This document shows positions 10,181-20,697 of a stretch of DNA of 64,000 nt, in pieces; position 1 is the first letter of the stretch; each line of letters starts with the position of its first letter. Source of the stretch: Alcanivoracaceae bacterium (GTDB lineage: Bacteria; Pseudomonadota; Gammaproteobacteria; Pseudomonadales; Alcanivoracaceae); assembly GCA_023146255.1 (NCBI GenBank), contig JAGLCJ010000006.1, forward strand, positions 1 to 64,000, given 5' to 3'. Below the pieces are notes generated by a model. It made no database searches and had not been told where the DNA came from. It saw nothing but the letters and a program-made list of their open reading frames with translations. The position numbers and the translations under genes were made by a program.

Positions 10181-10912
10181 ATGAGCGCCCTCGCCTGGCT
10201 GGCCCCCGGGGATCCGTTCCCGCCTGCCAGTCAGGCGCTGGACGACCCCGCCGGGCTGCTTGCCGCCGGCGCAGACCTTTCCGCCAATACCCTGTTACGC
10301 GCCTACCGCCGCGGCATTTTTCCCTGGTACAGCGACGGCCAGCCGATTCTCTGGTGGAGCCCGGACCCGCGTCTGGTGCTGTTTCCCGAACGATTCCATG
10401 TCTCGCGACGTCTGCTCAGGAGCCTGCGCCAGCCGCACTGGCGGTTCTCCCTCAACACGGCGTTCGAGCAAGTGATCTCAGCCTGTGCCGACACCCCGCG
10501 CCGCGGTCAGGGCGGCACCTGGATTACCGACGAGATGCACCATGCCTACTGCCAACTGCACCGGCTTGGCCATGCCCACTCTCTGGAAGTCTGGCACCAC
10601 AGCGAGCTGGTCGGCGGCATCTATGGCGTGCGGGTCGGGCGCGCTTTTTTCGGCGAATCCATGTTCAGCCATGCCCGGGATGCCTCGAAGGCGGCCATGG
10701 CCATGCTCTGCCGGATTCACGGCACGCTGCAGATGGAGCTGCTTGACTGTCAGGTAGAAAGCGCGCATTTGTTGTCTCTGGGGGCGGAAATATTGCCCCG
10801 CAAGGAGTTTGAACAGCAGTTAGCCGTACTGACCGCTGCCGACACTCCGCCCTGGCCAGTGATTCAACCGGGCGAGCTGTCGTTCGCCAGCACGGCCCCG
10901 ACGAACAGGTGA
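10181..10912 (+). CDS. aat: Leucyl/phenylalanyl-tRNA--protein transferase
   Basis: A 243-residue GNAT-fold transferase adding Leu or Phe to proteins with N-terminal Lys or Arg, creating N-degrons for ClpS/ClpAP. Family motifs: the N-terminal FPPASQAL, RGIFPWYSDGQPILWWSPDPR, and the central GGIYGVRVGRAFFGESMFS. It starts six bases after trxB and is followed by bpt. The recognition and degradation partners ClpS and ClpA lie at 12026-14735 on the other strand. Confidence 0.95.
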   Translation: MSALAWLAPGDPFPPASQALDDPAGLLAAGADLSANTLLRAYRRGIFPWYSDGQPILWWSPDPRLVLFPERFHVSRRLLRSLRQPHWRFSLNTAFEQVISACADTPRRGQGGTWITDEMHHAYCQLHRLGHAHSLEVWHHSELVGGIYGVRVGRAFFGESMFSHARDASKAAMAMLCRIHGTLQMELLDCQVESAHLLSLGAEILPRKEFEQQLAVLTAADTPPWPVIQPGELSFASTAPTNR

Positions 10913-10922
10913 AGCCCGGCCC

Positions 10923-11639
10923 ATGACCGATTTGTCCACGCTGCGTTTTTTTCGCACCCCGGCACATCGCTGCAGTTACCTCGAGGACCGCGAGGCCACC
11001 ACTCTGTTTGTCGATCCGGCCACGCCAATGACCGGCGCCCTGTACAGTGAGCTTTCCCAGCGCGGCTTCCGCCGTAGCGGTGAGTTCCTCTACCGCCCCC
11101 ATTGTCAGGGCTGTCAGGCCTGCATACCGGTACGCATCCCGGTCGGCCGGTTCCAGTGGCGGCGGCGCCACCGGCGCCTGCTTGATCGAAACAGCGATCT
11201 GACCGTGGAAAGCCGGCCGGCCCGTTTTGACCGTGAGATCTACAGCCTCTATGCACGCTACATCGACAGCCGCCATGGCGATGGCGACATGTATCCACCG
11301 TCGGAAGAACAGTTCACCGGATTTCTGATCAGTCACTGGAGCGACACCCGGTTCTTCTGCTTTCGGGATAGCGAACGGCTGTTGGCAGTGGCGGTGGTGG
11401 ACCGTCTGCAGGATGGCCTGTCGGCGGTCTATACCTTCTATGATCCGGACGAGCCCGGCCGTGGTCTGGGCAATCTGGCGGTGCTCTGGCAACTGGAACG
11501 CTGCCGCCGCGAAGGCCTGCCCTACCTCTATCTGGGCTATTGGGTACAGGATTGCCGCAAGATGGCCTACAAGGGAGATTTCCGCCCGCTTGAGCAGTTG
11601 CGCGACAATGCCTGGCAGCTGCTGGGCGCGAATGACTGA
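10923..11639 (+). CDS. bpt: Aspartate/glutamate leucyltransferase (Bpt)
   Basis: A 238-residue member of the ATE family. Bpt adds leucine to proteins with N-terminal Asp or Glu, the second route into the bacterial N-degron pathway. The N-terminal cysteine cluster (Cys17 and CQGCQAC at 61-67) is typical of ATE enzymes, and the C-terminal half has the GNAT-like YTFYDPDEPGRGLGNLAVL. The Bpt rather than Ate call follows from bacterial origin and aat linkage. It lies ten bases after aat. Confidence 0.92.
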   Translation: MTDLSTLRFFRTPAHRCSYLEDREATTLFVDPATPMTGALYSELSQRGFRRSGEFLYRPHCQGCQACIPVRIPVGRFQWRRRHRRLLDRNSDLTVESRPARFDREIYSLYARYIDSRHGDGDMYPPSEEQFTGFLISHWSDTRFFCFRDSERLLAVAVVDRLQDGLSAVYTFYDPDEPGRGLGNLAVLWQLERCRREGLPYLYLGYWVQDCRKMAYKGDFRPLEQLRDNAWQLLGAND

Positions 11640-11739
11640 TTTGCCTGTCTGAAACGTCCTTTTGCTTTGCAGCACCGCTCCAATTCGGGCAGAATTGCGC
11701 CTTCTTTTTGGCGGACCACCGCGAAGGGCACGTAACTGC

Positions 11740-11958
11740 ATGGCGAAAGAAGAGCAGATCGAACTGGAAGGCACGGTCATCGAGACCCTGCCCAACACCA
11801 TGTTCCGGGTAAAACTGGATAACGGCCACGTGCTGATCGCACACATTTCCGGGAAGATGCGCAAACACTATATCCGCATCCTCACCGGCGACCGGGTCAA
11901 GGTGGAAATGTCCCCTTACGACCTGACCAAAGGACGGATCACCTTCCGGATGAAATAA
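11740..11958 (+). CDS. infA: Translation initiation factor IF-1
   Basis: A 72-residue S1/OB-fold protein, the standard IF-1 length, which binds the ribosomal A site during initiation. The sequence from MAKEEQIELEGTVIETLPN through HISGKMRKHYIRILTGD is close to the family consensus. The start at 11740 is fixed by homology, although the frame is open upstream. It is 100 nt from bpt, so it may have its own promoter, and it ends at a strong terminator. Confidence 0.97.
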   Translation: MAKEEQIELEGTVIETLPNTMFRVKLDNGHVLIAHISGKMRKHYIRILTGDRVKVEMSPYDLTKGRITFRMK

Positions 11959-11975
11959 GCCAGAACGTCTTTAAA

Positions 11976-12007
11976 CAGAAAGGGGCCGAATGGCCCCTTT
12001 CTGTTTT
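11976..12007 (+). terminator. Rho-independent terminator after infA
   Basis: A perfect 12-bp stem (11976-11987 with 11992-12003) with a GAAT loop is followed by TTTTT. It ends the infA transcript and sits 18 nt before the stop of the convergent clpA, so it may also limit read-through from that side. Confidence 0.92.
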
Positions 12008-12025
12008 TACCGCTGTCGCTACTGA

Positions 12026-14299
<2,274 letters not shown>

Positions 14300-14357
14300 G
14301 ATGACACCTCTCAAGCCTGCGGATTCGGGATTCAGACCTCCATGTCTGGCACTTCGT

Positions 14358-14735
14358 TCAGGCAACCTCCACCTGACACATCAGCGGGTGCTGATGTTGA
14401 CGCGCATAATCAATGACCTGTGCAGCACGCGTTTCCGCCACGTCGCGGGTATAGACTCCGCACACAGCACGTCCTTCAGTATGCACCGTCAGCATGATCC
14501 GGGTAGCCTTTTCCCGGTTCATGGCAAAAAACAGTTCCAGCACCTCAACAACAAATTCCATCGGTGTGAAGTCGTCATTCATCATCAGCACCTTGTACAT
14601 CGAAGGCTGCTTGACCTGGGGTTTTGCCTCCTCCAGCGCCAGCCCCTCATGACGCTGGGGCTGCTCCGGCTCCCCTGCCATCCGAATCTGGCCGGTACCG
14701 ACCGGCAACCTTTTATCTGAATACTGATCGTTCAT
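14358..14735 (-). CDS. clpS: ClpA adaptor protein ClpS
   Basis: A 125-residue adaptor binding proteins with bulky N-terminal residues and delivering them to ClpAP. The N-degron pocket is visible in MMNDDFTPMEFVVEVL and VHTEGRAVCGVYTRDVAETR. The N-terminal tail is about 20 residues longer than in E. coli (106). The start at 14735 is the first ATG close to the expected size; the frame stays open far upstream. It is transcribed toward clpA and away from cspD, the E. coli arrangement. Confidence 0.94.
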   Translation of the reverse strand: MNDQYSDKRLPVGTGQIRMAGEPEQPQRHEGLALEEAKPQVKQPSMYKVLMMNDDFTPMEFVVEVLELFFAMNREKATRIMLTVHTEGRAVCGVYTRDVAETRAAQVIDYARQHQHPLMCQVEVA

Positions 14736-14821
14736 GATTTCCCGTATTCCGTTGTACTGCCACGCCCGAGCCGACGCAATAACTGTGTCGTGACGCACAG
14801 CTTGCTGTGGCTGCCGTTCAT

Positions 14822-14841
14822 CGGGGGGTTGACACCCCCCG
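14822..14841. repeat. GC-rich stem-loop upstream of clpS
   Basis: CGGGGGGT and ACCCCCCG form a perfect 8-bp stem with a TGAC loop, in the 234-nt gap between clpS and cspD. It lies 87 nt upstream of the clpS start and could sit in the clpS leader. No T run follows it on either strand. Confidence 0.6.
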
Positions 14842-14969
14842 CTACTGGTTAAAAGATGTACGGCAGCAATGAATCCGACCTCCAGTTTACACCAGCGCCG
14901 TGACGTCATGGTGATGTGGGGACGGACGGGCACAAAACAACAACAGGCAGGGAAGACAGGGGCAGCAAA

Positions 14970-15227
14970 ATGGCAACCGGCAAGGTGAAGTGGTTCAACA
15001 ATGCCAAGGGTTACGGCTTTATCCGGCCGGATCTGGGTGGCGACGATCTGTTTGTCCATCACTCCTATATCCAGATGGACGGTTACCGAAGCCTTAAAGC
15101 AGGGCAGCCGGTGGAGTACGAACTCCAGCCGGCCGCCAAGGGCTACCATGCGGTGAATCTGAAACCGGTGGAAGACGGTGCAGAAGGGGCCAACGAGGCC
15201 GGCCAGAGTGACCAGGCCTCCGCCTGA
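14970..15227 (+). CDS. cspD: Cold-shock-like protein CspD
   Basis: An 85-residue cold-shock-domain protein with the RNA-binding motifs KGYGFI (RNP1) and DLFVHHS (RNP2), followed by an acidic, Ala-rich tail. CspD binds single-stranded DNA and blocks replication in stationary E. coli; here that role is inferred from its position opposite clpS-clpA. The start MATGKVKWFNNAKG at 14970 matches the family. It ends only six bases before the stop of the convergent icd. Confidence 0.93.
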   Translation: MATGKVKWFNNAKGYGFIRPDLGGDDLFVHHSYIQMDGYRSLKAGQPVEYELQPAAKGYHAVNLKPVEDGAEGANEAGQSDQASA

Positions 15228-15233
15228 GCCGAC

Positions 15234-16496
15234 TTACTGCTCCATGTGCCCGATTACCGCATCGCCGAACTGCGAGCACTTCATCAGCGTGGCGTCCGGC
15301 ATCAGCCGTTCAAAGTCATAGGTCACGGTTTTGGCGGCGATGGCGCCCTCCATGCCGCGGATAATCAGGTCAGCGGCCTCGTTCCAGCCCATGTGCCGAA
15401 GCATCATCTCCGCCGACAGAATTAATGACCCCGGATTAACCTTGTCCTGACCAGCATACTTGGGCGCAGTGCCGTGGGTGGCTTCAAACATGGCCACCGA
15501 ACCGCCGATATTGGCCCCCGGCGCGATGCCGATACCACCCACCTCCGCTGCCAACGCATCAGAAATGTAGTCACCGTTCAGGTTCAGCGTGGCAATGACG
15601 CTGTAATCTGCCGGGCGCATCAGTATCTGCTGCAAAAAGGCATCGGCAATGACGTCCTTGATGATGATGTCACGCCCGGTTTTCGGGTTCTTCATCGTCA
15701 TCCACGGACCACCATCAAGCAGCTCGGCACCAAAGCGGTCCTCGGCCAGCTGGTAGCCCCAGTCCTTGAAGGCACCTTCGGTGTATTTCATGATGTTGCC
15801 CTTGTGCACCAGCGTCACACTCGGGCGGTCATTATCAATCGCGTATTGAATCGCCTTGCGCACCAGCCGCTGGGTACCCTCGCGCGACACCGGCTTGATG
15901 CCGATACCGCAACCTTCGTGAAAACGGATCTTGGTGACGCCCATTTCCTCACGCAGGAAACGGATCAGCTTGGTCGCCTCCGGGCTGTCCGCAGCCCACT
16001 CGATGCCGGCATAAATATCCTCGGAATTTTCCCGGAAAATGGTCATGTCGGTGAGTTCAGGATGGGTGACCGGGCTCGGCACGCCGGGAAACCAGCGCAC
16101 CGGGCGCATGCAAACGTAAAGGTCGAGGGCCTGACGCAGGGCAACATTCAGCGACCGAATACCACCACCGACCGGCGTCGTCAGCGGCCCCTTGATACTG
16201 ACAATATACTCACGCAGCGCCTCAAGGGTTTCCTCTGGCAGCCAGACATCCGGCCCGTAAACTCGAGTCGATTTTTCACCGCAATAGACTTCCATCCAGA
16301 CGATGGAACGTTTTGATCCATAGGCCTTTTCGATGGCCTGATTCACTACCTTGATCATCACCGGCGTGATGTCCACGCCGATCCCGTCGCCCTCAATATA
16401 GGGAATAACCGGGTGATTCGGCACGTTCAGGGACAGGTCCGCATTGACAGTGATTTTGTCACCGTCTGCCGGAACCGTGATCTTTTGGTATCCCAT
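15234..16496 (-). CDS. icd: NADP-dependent isocitrate dehydrogenase
   Basis: A 420-residue TCA-cycle enzyme (E. coli 416) converting isocitrate to 2-oxoglutarate. The substrate-binding and regulatory serine is Ser115 in GGGIRSLNVALRQ, the E. coli Ser113 equivalent phosphorylated by AceK. The ENSEDIYAGIEW stretch and GGSVAMFEATHGTAPKYAG are family signatures. The start at 16496 has AGAGGGAG upstream. Isocitrate flow is shared with the glyoxylate shunt; malate synthase G is encoded at 28348. Confidence 0.96.
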   Translation of the reverse strand: MGYQKITVPADGDKITVNADLSLNVPNHPVIPYIEGDGIGVDITPVMIKVVNQAIEKAYGSKRSIVWMEVYCGEKSTRVYGPDVWLPEETLEALREYIVSIKGPLTTPVGGGIRSLNVALRQALDLYVCMRPVRWFPGVPSPVTHPELTDMTIFRENSEDIYAGIEWAADSPEATKLIRFLREEMGVTKIRFHEGCGIGIKPVSREGTQRLVRKAIQYAIDNDRPSVTLVHKGNIMKYTEGAFKDWGYQLAEDRFGAELLDGGPWMTMKNPKTGRDIIIKDVIADAFLQQILMRPADYSVIATLNLNGDYISDALAAEVGGIGIAPGANIGGSVAMFEATHGTAPKYAGQDKVNPGSLILSAEMMLRHMGWNEAADLIIRGMEGAIAAKTVTYDFERLMPDATLMKCSQFGDAVIGHMEQ

Positions 16497-16661
16497 CTGG
16501 CTACTCCCTCTGGAAAAAAACCGTAGAATGCGGTTCACGCAGCTCCGGATAAGGAGCCCGCGTCAGCGCTGACGAGTATAGCATCGGCCCTGTTTTGTTG
16601 TCTGACATTTTGCAAAACCGGGCCGCCGTTTTGGATCGGTTTTCGTACACGGATCGAGCTG

Positions 16662-17279
16662 ATGGCACGTCTTATTCTGTTCAACAAACCGTTCAATGTG
16701 CTGTCGCAGTTTCGCGACGATAACGGCCGTGCCACCCTTGCCGACTACATTCGCATTCCCGGCGTTTATCCCGCCGGCAGGCTTGATTATGACTCCGAAG
16801 GGCTGTTACTGCTGACCGATGAGGGTGCACTGCAGGCGCGCATCGCCGAACCGCGCTTCAAACTGGCGAAAACCTATCTGGTGCAGGTGGAGGGCAACGT
16901 CAATGAGGAGGCGCTGGGTGCATTGCGCGAAGGTGTCACGTTAAAAGATGGCCCGACACTGCCAGCGAAAGCCGAGGCCATCGCCGAGCCGGAATTATGG
17001 CCACGTAACCCGCCTGTACGGCAACGCCAGACGGTACCGGACAGCTGGTTGAAACTGACTATCAGTGAGGGCCGTAATCGTCAGGTGCGACGCATGACTG
17101 CTGCGGCCGGCTTGCCAACCCTGCGGCTGGTACGCTGGCAAATCGGTGACTGGAGTCTGGATGGACTGGCCCCTGGCGAGTGGCGCGAAATCAGTGTCCA
17201 TCTGCCGGCGCCCAGCGCGCCGCCGCGTCCCGGTCGCCCTGCTTCGCCTCGACCCAACTCGCCGCGCCGTCGACGCTGA
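16662..17279 (+). CDS. rluE: 23S rRNA pseudouridine synthase RluE
   Basis: A 205-residue RsuA-family enzyme; RluE makes pseudouridine at position 2457 of 23S rRNA. The catalytic aspartate is Asp42 in AGRLDYDSEGLLLLT. The last 25-30 residues are a Pro/Arg/Ala-rich tail unlike the globular part. That tail is encoded in the 89 bases overlapping the 3' end of moaE on the other strand. Divergence from icd is also seen in E. coli. Confidence 0.93.
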   Translation: MARLILFNKPFNVLSQFRDDNGRATLADYIRIPGVYPAGRLDYDSEGLLLLTDEGALQARIAEPRFKLAKTYLVQVEGNVNEEALGALREGVTLKDGPTLPAKAEAIAEPELWPRNPPVRQRQTVPDSWLKLTISEGRNRQVRRMTAAAGLPTLRLVRWQIGDWSLDGLAPGEWREISVHLPAPSAPPRPGRPASPRPNSPRRRR

Positions 17280-17631
17280 TTTCCTTCTTCCAGAACGGCG
17301 CCCGGGTTTTCAGGTAATCCATGATGAAGGCACAAGCTTCAAATGCCTCGCGTCGATGTTGCGCTGCCACCTGAACCCGGACGATCAACTGATCTGCTTC
17401 AACCCGACCAACCCGATGCGCCACCAGCACCATGGATAGCGGCCATCGTTCTGCCGCCTGATCTGCAATTCGGCCTATCTCGCGTTCGGTCATACCCGGG
17501 TAATGCTCGATCTCCAGTGCCACTACCCTGCCCTGCTCATCACGCACCCGCCCTTCGAAGGTCACGCAGGCGCCGGCGTGCCACACCGCCACCGGCGGCA
17601 ATTCGTCTTCACAGATTGCGATCGCCAGCAT
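17191..17631 (-). CDS. moaE: Molybdopterin synthase catalytic subunit MoaE
   Basis: A 146-residue subunit that, with MoaD, inserts two sulfurs into cPMP to form molybdopterin. The catalytic region LKTRAPFWKKE (Lys108, Lys115, Lys116) matches the active-site lysines of E. coli MoaE, and FEGRVR is at 26-31. The start is two bases after the moaD stop. The last residues, past VEAKQGD, are antisense to the end of rluE; the stop falls 89 bases inside that gene. Confidence 0.94.
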   Translation of the reverse strand: MLAIAICEDELPPVAVWHAGACVTFEGRVRDEQGRVVALEIEHYPGMTEREIGRIADQAAERWPLSMVLVAHRVGRVEADQLIVRVQVAAQHRREAFEACAFIMDYLKTRAPFWKKEISVDGAASWVEAKQGDRDAAARWAPADGH

Positions 17632-17633
17632 GA

Positions 17634-17891
17634 TCAGCCTCCGGTCACCGGCGGAAACAGTGCCACCTCGTCGCCATCGCTGAGGCTGGCGGCCAAGGGT
17701 TTCAGCTCTTCATTGATCGCTGCCATCAGCGGTCGCTCGCCACCCAGCTCCTCCGCCCAGATGCCGCCGCGGGCGGCCAGATGGCGACATAGTGCGGCGA
17801 CATCGTTGATCCCCGCTGGCAATGCCAGCTGCTCCTGGTCTGTCGCCAGCTTCTCCCGTAAACGGGCAAAATAACGCACGCGAATATTCAT
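17634..17891 (-). CDS. moaD: Molybdopterin synthase sulfur carrier MoaD
   Basis: An 85-residue ubiquitin-like protein ending in the double glycine (FPPVTGG) that becomes a thiocarboxylate. The start at 17891 (MNIRVRYFARLREKL) aligns with family N-termini and has GGAA five bases upstream. An in-frame ATG at 17909 would add six residues and overlap the moaC stop as ATGA, so it is a real alternative. It is the middle gene of moaC-moaD-moaE; no moaA or moaB is in the window. Confidence 0.92.
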   Translation of the reverse strand: MNIRVRYFARLREKLATDQEQLALPAGINDVAALCRHLAARGGIWAEELGGERPLMAAINEELKPLAASLSDGDEVALFPPVTGG

Positions 17892-17905
17892 CCCGGTTCC
17901 GTTTG

Positions 17906-18382
17906 TCATGCCTGCCGAATCCAGCTGCCCGAGCGCCCGCCCTCTTTATGCAACAGGGCGATGCCTTCGATCACCATGCCGCGGTCAACCGCCTTGCACA
18001 TGTCATAGACCGTCAGCGCCGCCACTGATACCGCAGTCAGGGCCTCCATTTCCACTCCGGTCCCGGCCCGGGTGCGACAGCGCGCCTCGATACGCAGACG
18101 ATCTTCCTGCATGGAAAAGTCCAGCTTGACGCTGCTGAGCAACAGGGTGTGACACAGTGGTATCAGCCGAGAGGTTTCCTTGGCCGCCTGAATGCCGGCC
18201 ACCCGCGCCACCGCCAGCACATCGCCCTTGGCCTGCTCGCCCTCGACGATCCGTCGCAGCGTCTCCGGCTGCATCCTGACATAGCCCTCGGCAACGGCGA
18301 GCCGGTCAGTATCCGGCTTGTCCGTGACATCGACCATGTTGGCTCGGCCGCGGTCATCGAGGTGGCTGAACGGCTCGGTCAT
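17906..18382 (-). CDS. moaC: Cyclic pyranopterin monophosphate synthase MoaC
   Basis: A 158-residue enzyme acting with MoaA to form cPMP, the first molybdenum cofactor intermediate. The active-site stretch MCKAVDRGM is at 128-136 (Lys130, Asp133), and IPLCHTLLL near 74-82 is also conserved. The start at 18382 (MTEPFSHLDDRGRANMVDV) matches the family, although the frame is open upstream. It is divergent from nudJ across 90 nt, which should hold both promoters. Confidence 0.95.
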   Translation of the reverse strand: MTEPFSHLDDRGRANMVDVTDKPDTDRLAVAEGYVRMQPETLRRIVEGEQAKGDVLAVARVAGIQAAKETSRLIPLCHTLLLSSVKLDFSMQEDRLRIEARCRTRAGTGVEMEALTAVSVAALTVYDMCKAVDRGMVIEGIALLHKEGGRSGSWIRQA

Positions 18383-18472
18383 ACTCTGCTCCTGTGACGG
18401 GATGCGGCATTGTACCTGTAAAGCCGCGCCCTGCTGGTTTATCCTCTGCCGCCCGATGTCATCCGGCCGACC

Positions 18473-18940
18473 ATGAACAGTTTCGAACCGCATATTACCG
18501 TGGCCACCGTCGTCGAGCGCGACGGCCGTTTCCTGCTGGTGCGGGAACAGGCCGACGACAAGCTGGTGCTGAACCAGCCGGCCGGCCATGTCGAGGCCGG
18601 CGAAAGCCTGCTGCAGGCAGCGTTCCGGGAAACACTGGAAGAAACCGCCTGGCAGGTGGACATCACCGCGCTGCTCGGAATCTATATTTACCAGCCGAAA
18701 CGCGGCGCCGGGGTTTATTACCGAATGTGCTTTATTGCCGAACCGCGCAAACATGACCCGGGCCAGAAACTCGACACCGGCATTGTCGCTGCCGAATGGC
18801 TCAGCGCCGATGCACTGCGCGGCTGCCCGAGCGAACACCGCAGCCCGCTGGTGATGCGTTGTATCGACGATTACCTGTCTGGCCGGCGCCTGCCACTGGA
18901 CAGCATCTATCAACACCCCTGGCCGTTGCAGAAAGGATGA
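18473..18940 (+). CDS. nudJ: Nudix hydrolase NudJ (phosphatase)
   Basis: A 155-residue Nudix protein. The Nudix box runs from Gly38 to Trp60 (GHVEAGESLLQAAFRE, then EETAW); the canonical final glycine is alanine. E. coli NudJ hydrolyses nucleoside di- and triphosphates and thiamin pyrimidine pyrophosphate, and is likewise encoded directly upstream of mnmA. The stop overlaps the mnmA start by four bases (ATGA). Confidence 0.9.
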   Translation: MNSFEPHITVATVVERDGRFLLVREQADDKLVLNQPAGHVEAGESLLQAAFRETLEETAWQVDITALLGIYIYQPKRGAGVYYRMCFIAEPRKHDPGQKLDTGIVAAEWLSADALRGCPSEHRSPLVMRCIDDYLSGRRLPLDSIYQHPWPLQKG

Positions 18941-20049
18941 CTACGCCCTTCGCCAAACCGGCTGAACAGACCCGTATCATCGTCGGCATGTCCGGCGGTG
19001 TCGACTCGGCCGTGGCCGCCGCCCTGCTCAAGCAGCAAGGCTATCAGGTCGAAGGCCTGTTCATGAAAAACTGGAACGAGGATGACGGCAGCGAATACTG
19101 CACCGCCCGCGAGGATCTGCTTGATGCCATGCAAGTGGCCGGTGTGCTCGATATCGAATTGCACACTGCCAACTTTGCCGCCGAATACTGGGACCGGGTG
19201 TTCGCCCATTTTCTCGATGAATACCGCGCCGGGCGCACACCAAATCCGGATATTCTCTGCAATCGCGAAATCAAGTTTCAGGCGTTTCTTGATCACTCGC
19301 TGACACTGGGCGCTGACGGGATTGCCACCGGCCATTACGCGCAACTGGATTATCCCGCCGGTGAACACGCCCGATTATTGCGCGCAATTGATCGCAACAA
19401 GGATCAGACCTATTTTCTCCATGCTGTTGGCGGCGACAAATTCCGCCGCACCCTGTTCCCACTTGGCGGCATTGAGAAGCCGGAAGTACGGCGGCTGGCG
19501 GAGCAGTTTGGCTTCGCCAATCACAAGAAGAAGGATTCCACCGGAATCTGTTTTATCGGTGAGCGCCGCTTCCGCGACTTTCTCCAGCAGTACCTGCCGG
19601 CCCAGCCGGGTCGCATTGAGGACGATCACGGTAACCTGCTCGGCGAGCACACCGGCCTGATGTACTACACCCTCGGCCAGCGGCAAGGGCTCGGCATTGG
19701 CGGCCGCCGCGAGGCCGATGAATCGCCCTGGTATGTGGCGGCAAAGGACCTGCCGCGTAATGTGCTGGTGGCGGTACAGGGCCATGATCACCCGCTACTG
19801 CAGAGCCGTGGCCTGAATAGTAGCGCCGTACACTGGGTAGCCGGCCGGCCGCCGGCCTTTCCGGTCAGCCTGACGGCAAAAACCCGCTATCGTCAGGCCG
19901 ATCAGGCTTGCACAGTGAACGATCTCGGCGATGGTCGTGTCTCGGTGGTATTCGAGCAGCCGCAGCGCGCCGTCACGCCAGGACAGTCCGTCGTGTTCTA
20001 TGCTGACGAGGTGTGTCTGGGTGGCGCAGTAATTGAGGAGACCTTCTGA
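18937..20049 (+). CDS. mnmA: tRNA-specific 2-thiouridylase MnmA
   Basis: A 370-residue PP-loop enzyme thiolating wobble U34 of Lys, Glu and Gln tRNAs. The ATP loop SGGVDS is at 19-24, and the catalytic cysteines are Cys108 (LCNREIKF) and Cys205 (GICFIGERRF). It receives sulfur through the Tus relay (tusDCB at 993-1899) and acts on tRNA-Lys of the kind encoded at 56765. The start at 18937 overlaps the nudJ stop; hflD starts on the base after its stop. Confidence 0.96.
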   Translation: MTTPFAKPAEQTRIIVGMSGGVDSAVAAALLKQQGYQVEGLFMKNWNEDDGSEYCTAREDLLDAMQVAGVLDIELHTANFAAEYWDRVFAHFLDEYRAGRTPNPDILCNREIKFQAFLDHSLTLGADGIATGHYAQLDYPAGEHARLLRAIDRNKDQTYFLHAVGGDKFRRTLFPLGGIEKPEVRRLAEQFGFANHKKKDSTGICFIGERRFRDFLQQYLPAQPGRIEDDHGNLLGEHTGLMYYTLGQRQGLGIGGRREADESPWYVAAKDLPRNVLVAVQGHDHPLLQSRGLNSSAVHWVAGRPPAFPVSLTAKTRYRQADQACTVNDLGDGRVSVVFEQPQRAVTPGQSVVFYADEVCLGGAVIEETF

Positions 20050-20670
20050 ATGGCGTCCGACCGTGAACAGATAATGGCGCTGGCTGCCGTGTTCCAGTCA
20101 GCCCTGCTGGCCGACCAACTGGCCACCACTGGCCAGTGCAACCGGCGAAATATGGCGCCGCTGTTTGGCGCCGTGCTGAAACTCGACGCCAGTGACTACC
20201 AGAGCATTTACCCGAACCCGTCCGAACTGCGCCCGGGATTGACCCTGCTGCGCAGCGCCCTGTCCGGCAAGCAACAGGCCGGTGAGCTGCGCGCCGTCGG
20301 CCACGGTCTGGCGCTGATCCAGCTGTCCGCCGCCCTGCGCAGGGACAATGCCCTGATCAATATCCTCCGTAACCGTCTGGAAGCCCTGGCGGCGGTTAGC
20401 GCCCAGTTCGATGATATTGCTGATATCGAGGTCTGCCGGCGTCTCGGCGGTATCTATCTGGATACCCTGAGCACCCTGAAGTTTCGCATCCGGGTACATG
20501 GTGAGCCACAACACCTGCAGAATGAGGACAATGCCGCCACTATCCGGGCCCTGTTTCTGGCCGGCGTCCGCGGCGCCTTCCTCTGGCATCAGGCCGGCGG
20601 CCGCCGCTGGCACCTGCTGTTCCGCCGCCAGCGGTTGCTGACCGCTTGTCAGGGAATGCTGGCCCTGTAG
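20050..20670 (+). CDS. hflD: High-frequency lysogenization protein HflD homolog
   Basis: A 206-residue mostly helical protein starting immediately after mnmA. The stretch AAVFQSALLADQLATTGQ and the YPNPSELRPGLTLLRSAL region are typical of HflD (YcfC). In E. coli it is membrane-associated and modulates lambda CII; its native role is unclear. The mnmA-hflD-purB order matches E. coli. A 114-bp palindromic element lies between it and purB. Confidence 0.9.
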   Translation: MASDREQIMALAAVFQSALLADQLATTGQCNRRNMAPLFGAVLKLDASDYQSIYPNPSELRPGLTLLRSALSGKQQAGELRAVGHGLALIQLSAALRRDNALINILRNRLEALAAVSAQFDDIADIEVCRRLGGIYLDTLSTLKFRIRVHGEPQHLQNEDNAATIRALFLAGVRGAFLWHQAGGRRWHLLFRRQRLLTACQGMLAL

Positions 20671-20697
20671 AGATGCCTGATGCCAGTAAGATTAGTC

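Noticed and set aside
14822..14841. Terminator for cspD or clpS
   Set aside because: The hairpin is upstream of both divergent genes and has no T run.
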